64,000 nucleotides of DNA. It comes from UBA11591 sp040220895. Lineage in GTDB: Bacteria; Bacteroidota; Bacteroidia; Flavobacteriales_E; Vicingaceae. The notes under the pieces are model-generated. The model was not told the origin of the DNA and did no database searches. It saw only the letters and a list, made by a program, of their open reading frames with translations. The translations under genes and the position numbers were made by a program. The stretch's first letter is position 1. Each line of letters starts with the position of its first letter. This document shows positions 26,933-35,894 of this stretch, in pieces. The stretch spans positions 144,524-208,523 of the forward strand of contig JAVJVY010000016.1 in NCBI GenBank assembly GCA_040220895.1, in the 5' to 3' direction.

Positions 26933-28450
26933 ATGCGAATTAGATTGACCTTTTTAATTGGTGCCCTTGCTTTTTGCCTGAATGTTTGGGCACAATATGG
27001 AAAGCAGGTCGAATACCTGGATAAGTACATATCCAATGCAGTATCTGAATATAATCTACCTTCCTTGAGCATAGGTATTGTCAAGGACGGTAAAGTCATT
27101 ATGCAAAAGAGTTACGGTTATCTCGAGAATGGAAAGGATGCAAAAGCCGACGAACATAGCATATACGGCATTGCCTCTTTGAGCAAGGCATTTACAACAG
27201 CTTCTATTGGCATGCTTGTGGATCAAGGTAAGATGACCTGGGACGACCGTGTTGTTGACCATTTGCCCTATTTTGAACTGCACGATCCGTATGTCTCCTC
27301 GCACATGACCATCAGAGATCTGCTTAGTCATCGAGCCGGACTGGCGACTTTTGATGGCGATCTGCTTTGGTATGCCACTGATTATTCCCGCGGTGAAATT
27401 GTGCGAAGGATCAAGTACCTTCCGCTGAAACAAGAATTTCGTTCTGACTACGGTTATCAAAACATCATGTTCATCACGGCTGGAGAACTCATCGAAGCTG
27501 TGAGTGGCATGACATGGGACCAGTTTGTAAGTGAACGAATATTCAAACCCCTGGGCATGGACAGGTCGTATACCAGTTTTGAGAAGATCGACCTTAAAGA
27601 CAATGTCACTGTTCCACACTTAAGTGGCAAAGCCATTTTTCATTTGAGTTATGATAATTCCGGGGCCACGGCGGCCATCCATTCAAACGTAGATGACCTT
27701 TGCAAATGGTTGCAATTCTGGATCAATAACGGCGTGGTAGGGAGTGATACTTTGCTTTCACAAGCGGTAATTAACGAGATTCAAATGCAGCACACCGTCA
27801 TTCGAACAAGTGCGTTTGATGCCCGCAGTGGAATACATTTCAAGGGTTATGGACTCGGATGGTTTCTAATGGATTATGACGGAAGAAAAGTAGTTCATCA
27901 CGGAGGGGGGCTACCGGGCTACATTTCCAAAATTGCTCTGGTGCCGGAAGAAAACCTTGGGATGATCGTTTTGACCAACGACATGAACTGGCTTCCTTCA
28001 GCACTAGCCTACAAAGTCATTGATGTATTCACAACTAAAGATATGGATGGGCGGGATTGGGCCGGTGAATTTCTGGGTTACAGCATGGCGAGCGACAGGG
28101 CTTTGGAAGAGGCCAAGATAAAGCGACATCAAGCCAGAGTAGAAAACACAAAGCCTTCTAAAGCCCTTGACGCCTACACCGGCACCTTCAGTGATGCCAT
28201 GTACGGCGATGCCCGTATATCTTTATCAGAAAAGAAGTTAACCCTGGAAATGTTGCCATCTAAGGAACTGTTTACAGCCGTCTTGAATCACTGGCATTAC
28301 AATACATTTCAATTTGAATTCAAGGATCCGTTCTTACCGGAAGGTTTTTTGACCTTTGAATTTGACAGCGATGGTGATGTGACCGGATTTACGATCGATC
28401 TGCCCAATCCGGACTTTCACTTCTTCAACCTGCACTTCAAGCGCAAGTGA
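26933..28450 (+). CDS. Secreted serine beta-lactamase-like hydrolase (class C / PBP4* family)
   Basis: 505 residues with a signal peptide (MRIRLTFLIGALAFCLNVWA). The beta-lactamase/transpeptidase-like motifs are present: SLSK (nucleophile serine and lysine, about residues 83-86), YGYQN as the YxN motif, and HHGGGLPGY as the K/HxG motif. A C-terminal domain of about 110 residues (YTGTFSDAMYGDARISLSEK) is of the DUF3471 type common in these enzymes. Family members hydrolyse D-amino-acid peptides or esters in the periplasm; antibiotic hydrolysis should not be assumed. It lies 4 bp after lplA. Its TGA stop abuts the TGA stop of the opposite gene, so both stops form one TGATCA hexamer (28448-28453). 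Confidence 0.9.
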   Translation: MRIRLTFLIGALAFCLNVWAQYGKQVEYLDKYISNAVSEYNLPSLSIGIVKDGKVIMQKSYGYLENGKDAKADEHSIYGIASLSKAFTTASIGMLVDQGKMTWDDRVVDHLPYFELHDPYVSSHMTIRDLLSHRAGLATFDGDLLWYATDYSRGEIVRRIKYLPLKQEFRSDYGYQNIMFITAGELIEAVSGMTWDQFVSERIFKPLGMDRSYTSFEKIDLKDNVTVPHLSGKAIFHLSYDNSGATAAIHSNVDDLCKWLQFWINNGVVGSDTLLSQAVINEIQMQHTVIRTSAFDARSGIHFKGYGLGWFLMDYDGRKVVHHGGGLPGYISKIALVPEENLGMIVLTNDMNWLPSALAYKVIDVFTTKDMDGRDWAGEFLGYSMASDRALEEAKIKRHQARVENTKPSKALDAYTGTFSDAMYGDARISLSEKKLTLEMLPSKELFTAVLNHWHYNTFQFEFKDPFLPEGFLTFEFDSDGDVTGFTIDLPNPDFHFFNLHFKRK

Positions 28451-29128
28451 TCATATACGATCTACGAAGTTGCTGGTAATGCCATTTACACCGAGCGATT
28501 TGGCGCGGGCAATTTCACGGGGGTCATCTACCGTCCAGGTAAAAACCATTTTATCCATTTCCTGAACCAACGGAATGCTGTCTTCTTCGATGCTATCAAA
28601 GCCCATTGCCACGATGTCGCAGCGGGCATTTTGAACGACCAGACTCATGTCGATTGGATTTCCCTCAATGATCATTACAGTGGTTATGCCGGGATCAAAT
28701 TGCTTCGCCAATCTGATGGAATGATTATGAAAGGATCCGAAATAGAACTGATCGTTGTTAAGGAATTTTTGACATGTTCTCAGAATTAATCCCTCGGTTC
28801 CAAAAACCTTGAGATCGAGGTATAATAGTTGCTTCAGGGATTTGATCTGAAGGCAGTACTCCTCTAACGTTGGAACTTTTTCACCATTCTTCAGCCGGAT
28901 GCCGGACTCAAATTCTGACCAGGTGAAGTCGGTCGTATATCCACTCGCATTGCTGGTTCGATCAAGCAATTTGTCGTGAAACACAATAGGCACATCATCG
29001 CGTGTCAATTGAATATCTGCTTCGATTACATCCGCCCCGAGTTCAACGGCTTTTTTAAATGAGGCCATTGAATTTTCCAATTCGTGACCCGAAGCACCTC
29101 GGTGCGCTATTTTGAGGATGGAGGGAAT
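28451..29128 (-). CDS. Glycerophosphodiester phosphodiesterase without a canonical start codon
   Basis: The conserved frame holds the catalytic motif IAHRGASGHELENS, then ADVIEADIQLTRDDVPIVFHD, LYLDLKV, and FTWTVDD near the end, so it is a GP-PDE that hydrolyses glycerophosphodiesters to glycerol-3-phosphate and an alcohol. The frame upstream of HRG reads TAA TTC AAG GTT ATT CCC TCC ATC CTC AAA ATA GCG CAC; the TAA (29138-29140) is the stop of the GatB/YqeY gene, and there is no ATG, GTG or TTG before HRG. The first normal start (TTG at 29080) would remove the catalytic histidine. The boundary given assumes an ATT start at 29128; ATC at 29119 or ATA at 29110 are alternatives. It is short (about 225 residues) and has no signal peptide. 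Confidence 0.8.
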   Translation of the reverse strand: MPSILKIAHRGASGHELENSMASFKKAVELGADVIEADIQLTRDDVPIVFHDKLLDRTSNASGYTTDFTWSEFESGIRLKNGEKVPTLEEYCLQIKSLKQLLYLDLKVFGTEGLILRTCQKFLNNDQFYFGSFHNHSIRLAKQFDPGITTVMIIEGNPIDMSLVVQNARCDIVAMGFDSIEEDSIPLVQEMDKMVFTWTVDDPREIARAKSLGVNGITSNFVDRI

Positions 29129-29137
29129 AACCTTGAA

Positions 29138-29578
29138 TTAAGAAAGAAGTTGTTTTACCGTTTCCGAAATGGTCTTTCCGTCTGCTTTACCACCCAATTC
29201 CTTTGTGGCTGCACCCATAACCTTACCCATGTCCTGCGGTCCATTGGCACCCAGTTTTTCAACAATCCCCTTCAAAGCTTGATGAAGCTCGGTTTCAGTC
29301 AATTGTTTTGGAAGAAATTCGCTGATGACATCAGCTTGAAAGATTTCTACTTCAGCCAAGTCGTGACGACTTTGCGATTCATAGAGGTCTGCAGATTCCT
29401 TTCGTTGCTTCACCAATTTTTGTAGTGCTTTTATCTCAGCTTCCTCACCGCTTTCTTTACCAGAGGTAGCAAGCATAAGTAATTCCGATTTGATGGCTCT
29501 AAGGGCCAAAAGGCGGTCGGCCTTCTTGGCTTTCATAGCATCCGTTATCTCGCTGTTAATTTTATTGGATAAGCTCAT
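29138..29578 (-). CDS. GatB/YqeY domain protein
   Basis: 146 residues. The YqeY pattern is present: KINSEITDAMKAKKADRLLA, LRAIKSELLM, KLVKQRKESADLYESQSRHD, EIFQADVISEFLPKQLTE and MGKVMGAATKELGGKADGK. The domain is shared with the tail of the amidotransferase subunit GatB, where it contacts tRNA; the free-standing protein's role is not established. It follows ftsZ after 198 bp and has its own TAnnTTTG box at 29602-29609. Its stop codon is in frame with the following phosphodiesterase sequence, nine bases before the assumed start of that gene. Confidence 0.92.
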   Translation of the reverse strand: MSLSNKINSEITDAMKAKKADRLLALRAIKSELLMLATSGKESGEEAEIKALQKLVKQRKESADLYESQSRHDLAEVEIFQADVISEFLPKQLTETELHQALKGIVEKLGANGPQDMGKVMGAATKELGGKADGKTISETVKQLLS

Positions 29579-29601
29579 TTGTCGCTATTTTATAACACGG
29601 A

Positions 29602-29609
29602 CAAAGTTA
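29602..29609 (-). promoter_or_regulatory. -7 box of the GatB/YqeY gene
   Basis: On the minus strand TAACTTTG matches TAnnTTTG exactly, 23 nt before the ATG. A -33 TTTG is not evident at 17-23 nt. Confidence 0.4.
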
Positions 29610-29646
29610 CTTAAATCACTCTTAGGATATCGATTGAATGAGGTAT

Positions 29647-29680
29647 ATTACTGCATTCCATTCCTTGTGGAAACAGTAAT
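29647..29680. other. Imperfect hairpin downstream of ftsZ
   Basis: ATTACTG (29647-29653) pairs with CAGTAAT (29674-29680), and an inner TTCC-TTGT-GGAA can also pair. No T-run follows in either direction, so I do not call it a terminator. Confidence 0.3.
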
Positions 29681-29776
29681 CTCCTTCCATTTATAAATAA
29701 AAGGCGATGCTATAGTCTTCCTACCTTGTGTTGAACCCAGATCGAAAGTAGAAGAACCATGCTCATTACGGTCAGA

Positions 29777-31333
29777 CTAATCAACATTGTCGTGTAGAAA
29801 TGAATTATTTTCTCGTAGCTTGGTTTTATTATCGTCTTCCTCAGAGAGGGTAAATCGCGATATGTTATCTTCTGATGAATGCGGCACATCGTCTAATTTG
29901 ATACTTCGCCGCTTATAGGCCGGTTCACTTTCCATTTCGCTGATTCCCGACGACGTTTTCATTTTAAGGCTCAGGGCTTTAAGTCGCATGATGCGTTCCT
30001 GAGACTTCTTAATTTGCTCGTCATTGGGCAGGTTATCGATGTTGGAACGAGGATTGTCCGTTTGATGGTCATCTGTCGAATCTTCCATTTCTTCTACGAT
30101 ATCAAACTTATCGCTCTTATTCTCGTCGTCATTAACGGCTGAATCTTTTTCTTCCTGGACATTCCCTTCAAACAAAAAGGTGATCTGGTTTTCCTTGTCG
30201 GATTCTTCTGACTTTTTAAGGAAGGGTTCGTTTTCTTCGTTTTCAGCTTCAGTGACGTTGGCATCTGCATTGTCATCCGGATTTGTCGGCGCAGTACTCG
30301 AGGTTTCCTCATCTTCATTGAGGTTCCTTACGATTCTTTTTGTTGAAGATTCACCTGTGCTAGTATCGGGGATTGCATTTGGACCAAAACCGGTGGCTAT
30401 GATGGTAACACTGATGCTGTCACCTAATTGCTCGTCCTTACCATTTCCCCAGATAAGATCTGCTGTATAGCCTGTTTCATTTTGAATGTAATCGGTAATT
30501 TCATCGATTTCATCCATTGAAATTTCATCATCACCCGAAGTGATGTTTAACAGAATGTATTTGGCTCCTTTGATGTCGTTATCGTTCAACAGAGGTGATG
30601 CCAGAGCGTGACTGACAGCTTTTGTAGCTCGGTCATCTCCAGAGGCCGAAGCCGATCCCATTATGGCTGTACCACCTTGCTGCATAACTGTGCGGACATC
30701 CTCGAAATCGACGTTGATGTATCCGGCAACGGTAATGATTTCTGCAATTCCTTTAGCCGCAACTGTAAGAATATCATCGGCCTTGGCAAAGGCATCTGAA
30801 ATTTTCAAGTTTCCATACATTTCCCTGAGCCTGTCGTTGCATATGACCAAGAGTGTGTCAACATTTTGTCTGAGTTCCTCCAATCCCAGATCGGCTTGCT
30901 GTTTTCTTCTTTTACCCTCGAAAGAGAAGGGAATAGTTACAATCCCTACTGTGAGAATCCCCATTTCTCTGGCTGCCTGGGCTATGATCGGAGCAGCTCC
31001 GGTACCTGTGCCACCGCCCATTCCGGCTGTGATAAAGACCATTTGTGTGCCTTTGGCCAGGATATCTTTCATTTCGTCAATGGTCTCAATGGCAGAATTC
31101 TTACCCACTTCAGGAATCGAGCCCGCTCCGCGACCTTCGGTCAATGTTGGGCCTAGTTGCACTTTGTTGGTCACCCCACTCATTTCAAGCGCTTGCTGGT
31201 CGGTATTGCAGATGATGAAATCCACCCCGGTAATTCCCTGGTTGAACATGTGCGTTACGGCATTGCTACCTCCGCCACCAACACCAATTACTTTGATGAT
31301 CGACGATCTGTCTTTGGGCAAATCAAATTTCAT
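29777..31333 (-). CDS. ftsZ: Cell division tubulin homologue FtsZ
   Basis: 518 residues, longer than the roughly 380 of E. coli because of an extended acidic linker. The GTPase core (about 1-320) has GVGGGGSNAVTHM, the tubulin signature GGGTGTGAAPIIA (about 105-117) and NVDFEDVRTVMQQGG. Residues about 330-470 are rich in D, E, N and S and probably disordered, which is usual in Bacteroidetes; a short conserved patch, AYKRRSIKLDD, lies near residue 485. FtsZ polymerises into the Z ring at the inner face of the membrane. It is the last gene of the division cluster, 30 bp after ftsA. Confidence 0.98.
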   Translation of the reverse strand: MKFDLPKDRSSIIKVIGVGGGGSNAVTHMFNQGITGVDFIICNTDQQALEMSGVTNKVQLGPTLTEGRGAGSIPEVGKNSAIETIDEMKDILAKGTQMVFITAGMGGGTGTGAAPIIAQAAREMGILTVGIVTIPFSFEGKRRKQQADLGLEELRQNVDTLLVICNDRLREMYGNLKISDAFAKADDILTVAAKGIAEIITVAGYINVDFEDVRTVMQQGGTAIMGSASASGDDRATKAVSHALASPLLNDNDIKGAKYILLNITSGDDEISMDEIDEITDYIQNETGYTADLIWGNGKDEQLGDSISVTIIATGFGPNAIPDTSTGESSTKRIVRNLNEDEETSSTAPTNPDDNADANVTEAENEENEPFLKKSEESDKENQITFLFEGNVQEEKDSAVNDDENKSDKFDIVEEMEDSTDDHQTDNPRSNIDNLPNDEQIKKSQERIMRLKALSLKMKTSSGISEMESEPAYKRRSIKLDDVPHSSEDNISRFTLSEEDDNKTKLRENNSFLHDNVD

Positions 31334-31363
31334 GTCATTGATTTTTGATGAATAGATCCGGAC

Positions 31364-32638
31364 TTAATCTTCATCGAAAAAGTCCTGTGTTTTTTTAACC
31401 AATTTATCCAGAAGGCCACCGGTACGCATTTTACTGGGCGTTTTCGAAGTGGCCAGCTCTGAATGTTCCTGGTCTTTTTGTTTATCGAGTTTATGGAATC
31501 CTTTGATGACCAGACCAACACCAGTGGCGTACATTGGAGAGGTCATCTCCTCAGAATTTCCACCGGCAAGGTGTTCATTCGGGTAGCCAATGCGCGTATC
31601 AAATCCGGTGACGTATTCAAAGAGTTGTGCGATGTGTTTCATTTGGGCTCCACCTCCGGTAAGGACGACGCCAGCGATCAATTTGCTTTCGTATCCCGAG
31701 TTCCTTATTTCGTAGTAAATGTGTTCAATGATTTCTTCCAGGCGCGCTTGAATGATATGCGCTAGATTTTTTATGGAGATTTCCTTTGATGGTCTACCGC
31801 GTAATCCCGGAATGGAAACGATTTCATTTTCCTGGCTTTCATCTGCGAGTGCTGAACCGAATTTGATCTTCAATAATTCTGCCTGGTGTTTAATAATACT
31901 GCACCCCTGCTTGATGTCCTCAGTAATTACATTACCCCCGAAAGGAATGACGGCCGTGTGCCGTATGATTCCGTCCTGGAAAATTGCCACATCGGTAGTT
32001 CCACCTCCAATATCGACCAGAACCACACCTGCTTCTTTTTCTTCTTCGCTTAAAACGGCTTCGGCAGATGCCAAGGGCTCGAGAATAAGATCAACCACGT
32101 TCAGACCTGCTTTGTCGACGCATTTATATATATTTTTAGCTGCTGCAACCTGACCGGTGATGATGTGGAAATTGGCTTCGAGTCGAATGCCGGCCATTCC
32201 TACCGGATCCTTGATTCCCTGTTCGCTGTCTACGATAAATTCCTGTGGCAATACATCAATGATTTCTTCACCGGGCAACATGACAAGCTTGTACATGTCA
32301 TTTATCAGAAGATCGATGTCTTCTTGCTGAATTTCTTGTTCTATGTTGTTTCGCACCCTAATGCCACGGTGTTGCAGGCTTTTTATATGCTGACCCGCAA
32401 TTCCAACGTTGACCACCCTGATCTCCACACCGGATTTCTGCGACGCTTCCTCAACGGCCAGGCAAATTGATTTAACGGTTCTTTCAATGTTGGCTACCAC
32501 ACCGCGGGTCACACCGATCGACTCGCTTCTGCCCATGCCAATGATTTCGAGCTTGCCAAATTCATTTCTTCTCCCGGCTATGGCAACGATTTTCGTTGTT
32601 CCTATATCTAGACCTACTACTATTTCTGTGTTATCCAT
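31364..32638 (-). CDS. ftsA: Cell division protein FtsA
   Basis: 424 residues of the actin/HSP70 ATPase fold. Visible are VVGLDIGTTKIVAIAG (phosphate 1), VLVDIGGGTTDVAIFQDG (phosphate 2) and VVLTGGGAQMKHI (adenosine motif). The C-terminal end KKTQDFFDED is the short amphipathic tail region expected for membrane tethering, here quite acidic. FtsA anchors FtsZ filaments to the membrane and recruits later division proteins. It overlaps ftsQ by 8 bp and precedes ftsZ by 30 bp. Confidence 0.97.
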   Translation of the reverse strand: MDNTEIVVGLDIGTTKIVAIAGRRNEFGKLEIIGMGRSESIGVTRGVVANIERTVKSICLAVEEASQKSGVEIRVVNVGIAGQHIKSLQHRGIRVRNNIEQEIQQEDIDLLINDMYKLVMLPGEEIIDVLPQEFIVDSEQGIKDPVGMAGIRLEANFHIITGQVAAAKNIYKCVDKAGLNVVDLILEPLASAEAVLSEEEKEAGVVLVDIGGGTTDVAIFQDGIIRHTAVIPFGGNVITEDIKQGCSIIKHQAELLKIKFGSALADESQENEIVSIPGLRGRPSKEISIKNLAHIIQARLEEIIEHIYYEIRNSGYESKLIAGVVLTGGGAQMKHIAQLFEYVTGFDTRIGYPNEHLAGGNSEEMTSPMYATGVGLVIKGFHKLDKQKDQEHSELATSKTPSKMRTGGLLDKLVKKTQDFFDED

Positions 32639-33428
32639 CTATGTATCGTTTCGTGCAGACTACCTGATTATCAAATTTGAGATTGATACTTCTGTATTCA
32701 TTCCAACCTGTTTTCGACAGCCCTTTTTGGTAAAAAAGCAGCAGTTTTTCGAATTTATTTTCGAGATCATCCACTTCACCAATTACAATGGTATGATTTC
32801 CGACCCTTGGCACAAGTTCAAATTCTGAATCTTTATCAACATACACTTGTTCAATTTGTGCGCTCCACAGCGGCCGTGAATCGATAAAGCGAGCCAATTC
32901 GAACAGGTCATTATAGAGGCTGGTGTCCATGTTTTTATTGAATTCTTTGTGGCTTTGAAAAGCCATTAGATCACTGACAGGAATTTCAATGGCGCCGCTG
33001 GCTACAGGCACATGTGCCGTGAATTTGCTCATGACAGGCATGATATTTCCATATTCATCGATATAGAAACTTCCTCTTGAATGAAATACCCTAAGGATGG
33101 GCCTGCGCTGCCATAAGCGAATGATGAGTTTCCGATCGATCGTGATGTAGACTTCTGCATTTTTAACCGCCTGATGTTCATTCAGGCGTTTTTCAATGTC
33201 ATTGGTATTAATGTCTTTGACCTTTTGACTTATGGGTGTTTTAAACTCTTTGTTCAGTAATTCAATGACATCTCCTTCGGTAATAAAACCATACAGCTCA
33301 CCATCGGTGACGTCAATTGTAATTTCGGCGCATTTTTCTTCACCAATAGATTTATTTATAAAACCCGTTAACACAGTTACAGTCAAAATGACCAAAGCCC
33401 AAGCGACTATGGGAAGCACCTTTTTCAT
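32631..33428 (-). CDS. ftsQ: Cell division protein FtsQ
   Basis: 265 residues: a single membrane helix (about 4-23) and a periplasmic part. A POTRA-like region includes LYGFITEGDVIELLNKEFK and HQAVKNAEVYITIDRKLIIR, followed by RRPILRVFHSRGSFYIDEYG, typical of FtsQ/DivIB. It links early and late divisome proteins through FtsL/FtsB-type partners. FtsQ is poorly conserved in Bacteroidetes, so the call rests on this pattern and on its place between murC (4-bp overlap) and ftsA (8-bp overlap). Confidence 0.9.
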   Translation of the reverse strand: MKKVLPIVAWALVILTVTVLTGFINKSIGEEKCAEITIDVTDGELYGFITEGDVIELLNKEFKTPISQKVKDINTNDIEKRLNEHQAVKNAEVYITIDRKLIIRLWQRRPILRVFHSRGSFYIDEYGNIMPVMSKFTAHVPVASGAIEIPVSDLMAFQSHKEFNKNMDTSLYNDLFELARFIDSRPLWSAQIEQVYVDKDSEFELVPRVGNHTIVIGEVDDLENKFEKLLLFYQKGLSKTGWNEYRSINLKFDNQVVCTKRYIDG

Positions 33429-34801
33429 AAGTTAGTCGGGTTGAAATACTGTTTAATTGGGTTGACTAATTGATCAATATCACCAGCTCCGATGGTTAGT
33501 ATGATCTCAGGATCTTTCGATTCAATGACGGTTAGAAGGTTTTCTTTTTGACAAACTTCTTTTTTGTTGATCTGAACCTTATTCAATAACCAATGGGAAT
33601 CAATTCCCGGTATGGGCTTTTCTCTTGCTGGGTAGATATCTAACAAAATCAGTTCGTTCAATTGAGCCAAGCTCCTGGCGAAATCTTCCCCAAAATCTCT
33701 GGTCCTGCTGTATAAATGGGGTTGGAAGACACCTGTTATTCGCTTGCCGGGGTACATTTTTCGAATCGACATCAAAACGGCATCTATTTCAGAGGGATGG
33801 TGGGCGTAGTCGTCAATGTAGATCAAATTCTCATTATTGATGTGGTATTCAAATCGTCTTTTTACCCCTTGGTATTTGATCAGGGCTGAACGGATATGAT
33901 CTTTGCCGATGCCCATTCCCAGCGCAAGTGCGATTGCACCGGTGCAATTTTCGACATTGTGATAACCGGCGATGTTCAAGGGTAGTTTTTCAATAATCGT
34001 TCCACCCATCACAAAATCAAAAGTGAAGGTCTTTCCTGAACTTTCGACATTTTCTGCTCGAGCTGTGCTAGATTCCGAAAAGCCATAAGACTTATGAGAA
34101 GTTTTCCGCATCAGTTCACTGATCTTCTCACTTAACCAGAGCTCTTCTTTTACATCTCGGCAGAAAAGCTCATAGGTTTCGATCATGTTCTCTGCATCTC
34201 CGTAAATATCAAGATGGTCAGGGTCCAGTGAGGTTAAAACGGCACGGTCCGGATGCAAATGAAGAAAAGATCGGTCGTATTCGTCTGCTTCGGCCAACAG
34301 GTATTCCGGTTTTCCCTGAATGATAAGATTGGAACCGGTGTTTTCATTGATTCCACCAACAAATCCCACAAAATTAAAACCGGCTTCTTTCATAAAAGCC
34401 GCGAGAAGACTGGTTGTGGTGGTCTTGCCATGAGTTCCTGCCACGGCTACAGTTTTCAGTGTTTTAGCAATCATTCCCAGTACTTCTGCACGTTTAAAAA
34501 CAGAAATGCCGAGGCTTTCAAAGTAATGTCTTTCAGTAAATTCGGAAGGAACGGCAGGAGTGTAAACGATCATTACTTCCTCACTGCCAGCCTTTTCCTT
34601 TATAGCCGCCGGAAGAAGATTCAGATCCTCTTGATGGTAAATGGTCATGCCCTCTTTTTCGAGGTTTTTAGTCAACTCCGTTGCCAGTCGATCGTAGCCA
34701 CTAACTTTTATACCCAGGTGGTTGAAATATCTCGCCAGGGCGCTCATTCCAATGCCACCTATACCTATAAAATGCATGTATTTAATTCCTTCAAGCGGCA
34801 T
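33425..34801 (-). CDS. murC: UDP-N-acetylmuramate-L-alanine ligase
   Basis: 458 residues in three Mur-ligase domains: an N-terminal Rossmann part with GIGGIGMSALARYF, the ATP loop AGTHGKTTTTSLLAAF (about 117-132), EADEYDRSFLHL, LDPDHLDIYGD, and the C-terminal DDYAHHPSEIDAVL. It adds L-alanine to UDP-MurNAc, the first peptide step of wall synthesis, in the cytoplasm. It overlaps murG by 11 bp and ftsQ by 4 bp. Confidence 0.98.
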   Translation of the reverse strand: MPLEGIKYMHFIGIGGIGMSALARYFNHLGIKVSGYDRLATELTKNLEKEGMTIYHQEDLNLLPAAIKEKAGSEEVMIVYTPAVPSEFTERHYFESLGISVFKRAEVLGMIAKTLKTVAVAGTHGKTTTTSLLAAFMKEAGFNFVGFVGGINENTGSNLIIQGKPEYLLAEADEYDRSFLHLHPDRAVLTSLDPDHLDIYGDAENMIETYELFCRDVKEELWLSEKISELMRKTSHKSYGFSESSTARAENVESSGKTFTFDFVMGGTIIEKLPLNIAGYHNVENCTGAIALALGMGIGKDHIRSALIKYQGVKRRFEYHINNENLIYIDDYAHHPSEIDAVLMSIRKMYPGKRITGVFQPHLYSRTRDFGEDFARSLAQLNELILLDIYPAREKPIPGIDSHWLLNKVQINKKEVCQKENLLTVIESKDPEIILTIGAGDIDQLVNPIKQYFNPTNL

Positions 34802-35894
34802 TTTGGGCCAATTTGGTAATTTCAGTAGCCAGATCTTCTGAGGCCTTCGAATTACTGAATACTTGTTCCAGTTTTTTAATCAGTTCATCCATCTTTTTCG
34901 AAGAATTAAGAAGGTCTTCCAGCACGGCCACAATTTTTTCTTCGGCTTCGGCATCTGTTAATAGAATGGAAGCTCCTTCATCTGTCAGTGCTTTGGCGTT
35001 CTTGGTCTGATGATCTTCGGCGACATGCGGGGATGGGATTAGAATGCTGGGCTTCTTCAAGGACATGATCTCACTTACCGCCAAGGCACCCGAACGTGAT
35101 ACGACTATGTCGGAAGCGGCGTAGGCAAGGTCCATCCGATGTATGAAAGGATGCAGCTTCACGCTTTTGTACCCCTTGGAATTGACTTTTTCTTTTAATA
35201 ATTCGGCCTGTCCTTTTCCACACTGCCAAATCAATTGCGCATCCATTTCATCCAGTTTGGGCATCAATTTCAGCATGCAATTATTAATAGTTCGCGCCCC
35301 CAAACTCCCGCCTACGGCAAGAATCACTTTCTTGCGGTCATTCAGATCGAAATGCGATAAACTTTCTGGTGATTTGGCTTTGCAAGAAAGAATGTCGGCT
35401 CTTATTGGGTTTCCCAGTAAGACGATTTTGCTTTTTGGGAAATACCTGTCTAATCCTTTGAAAGCAACGCAAATGCGATCGACCCGTTTACCCAGAATTC
35501 TGTTGGTCAGGCCCGGGTATGAATTCTGTTCTTGTATGAGTGTTTTAATCCCCATTCTGCTGGCCATATAGAGCAAGGCAGCGCTGGCATACCCTCCAAC
35601 ACCAACAGCCACATCCGGCTGGAAGGACTTAATGGTTTTTCTAGAGATATAGAGACTCTTAATCAATAAAAAAGGCACCAACAGGTTTTTAAGACTTAAT
35701 TTACGCTGGATACCCCTGATGGGGAGTCCAATGATCTTATATCCGGCCAGTGGTACTTTTTCCATCTCCATTTTTCCCGAAGCACCGACAAAAAGAATAT
35801 CGATAGAAGGGTCTTTTCCCTTCAGAGCGTCGGCAATTGCCAACGCCGGAAAAATATGGCCACCAGTGCCTCCACCACTAATTATGACCTTCAA
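34791..35894 (-). CDS. murG: Lipid II-forming N-acetylglucosaminyltransferase MurG
   Basis: 367 residues of the GT-B fold. The N-terminal glycine loop KVIISGGGTGGHIFPALAIA, VGVGGYASAALL, EQNSYPGLTNRIL, ILAVGGSLGARTINN and VVSRSGALAVSEI are all intact. It transfers GlcNAc from UDP-GlcNAc to lipid I on the inner leaflet. There is no ATG: two TTG codons at 35900 and 35894 are possible, and I favour 35894 because it places the start directly before KVIISGG as in relatives. It overlaps ftsW by 17 bp, so translation is likely coupled. Confidence 0.97.
   Translation of the reverse strand: MKVIISGGGTGGHIFPALAIADALKGKDPSIDILFVGASGKMEMEKVPLAGYKIIGLPIRGIQRKLSLKNLLVPFLLIKSLYISRKTIKSFQPDVAVGVGGYASAALLYMASRMGIKTLIQEQNSYPGLTNRILGKRVDRICVAFKGLDRYFPKSKIVLLGNPIRADILSCKAKSPESLSHFDLNDRKKVILAVGGSLGARTINNCMLKLMPKLDEMDAQLIWQCGKGQAELLKEKVNSKGYKSVKLHPFIHRMDLAYAASDIVVSRSGALAVSEIMSLKKPSILIPSPHVAEDHQTKNAKALTDEGASILLTDAEAEEKIVAVLEDLLNSSKKMDELIKKLEQVFSNSKASEDLATEITKLAQNAA

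Noticed and set aside
29647..29680. Hairpin as ftsZ terminator
   Set aside because: No T-run follows the stem in the direction of ftsZ transcription.
29700..29757. 18-codon minus-strand frame between ftsZ and the GatB/YqeY gene
   Set aside because: It is very short, has no promoter or coupling to a neighbour, and shows no clear membrane helix.
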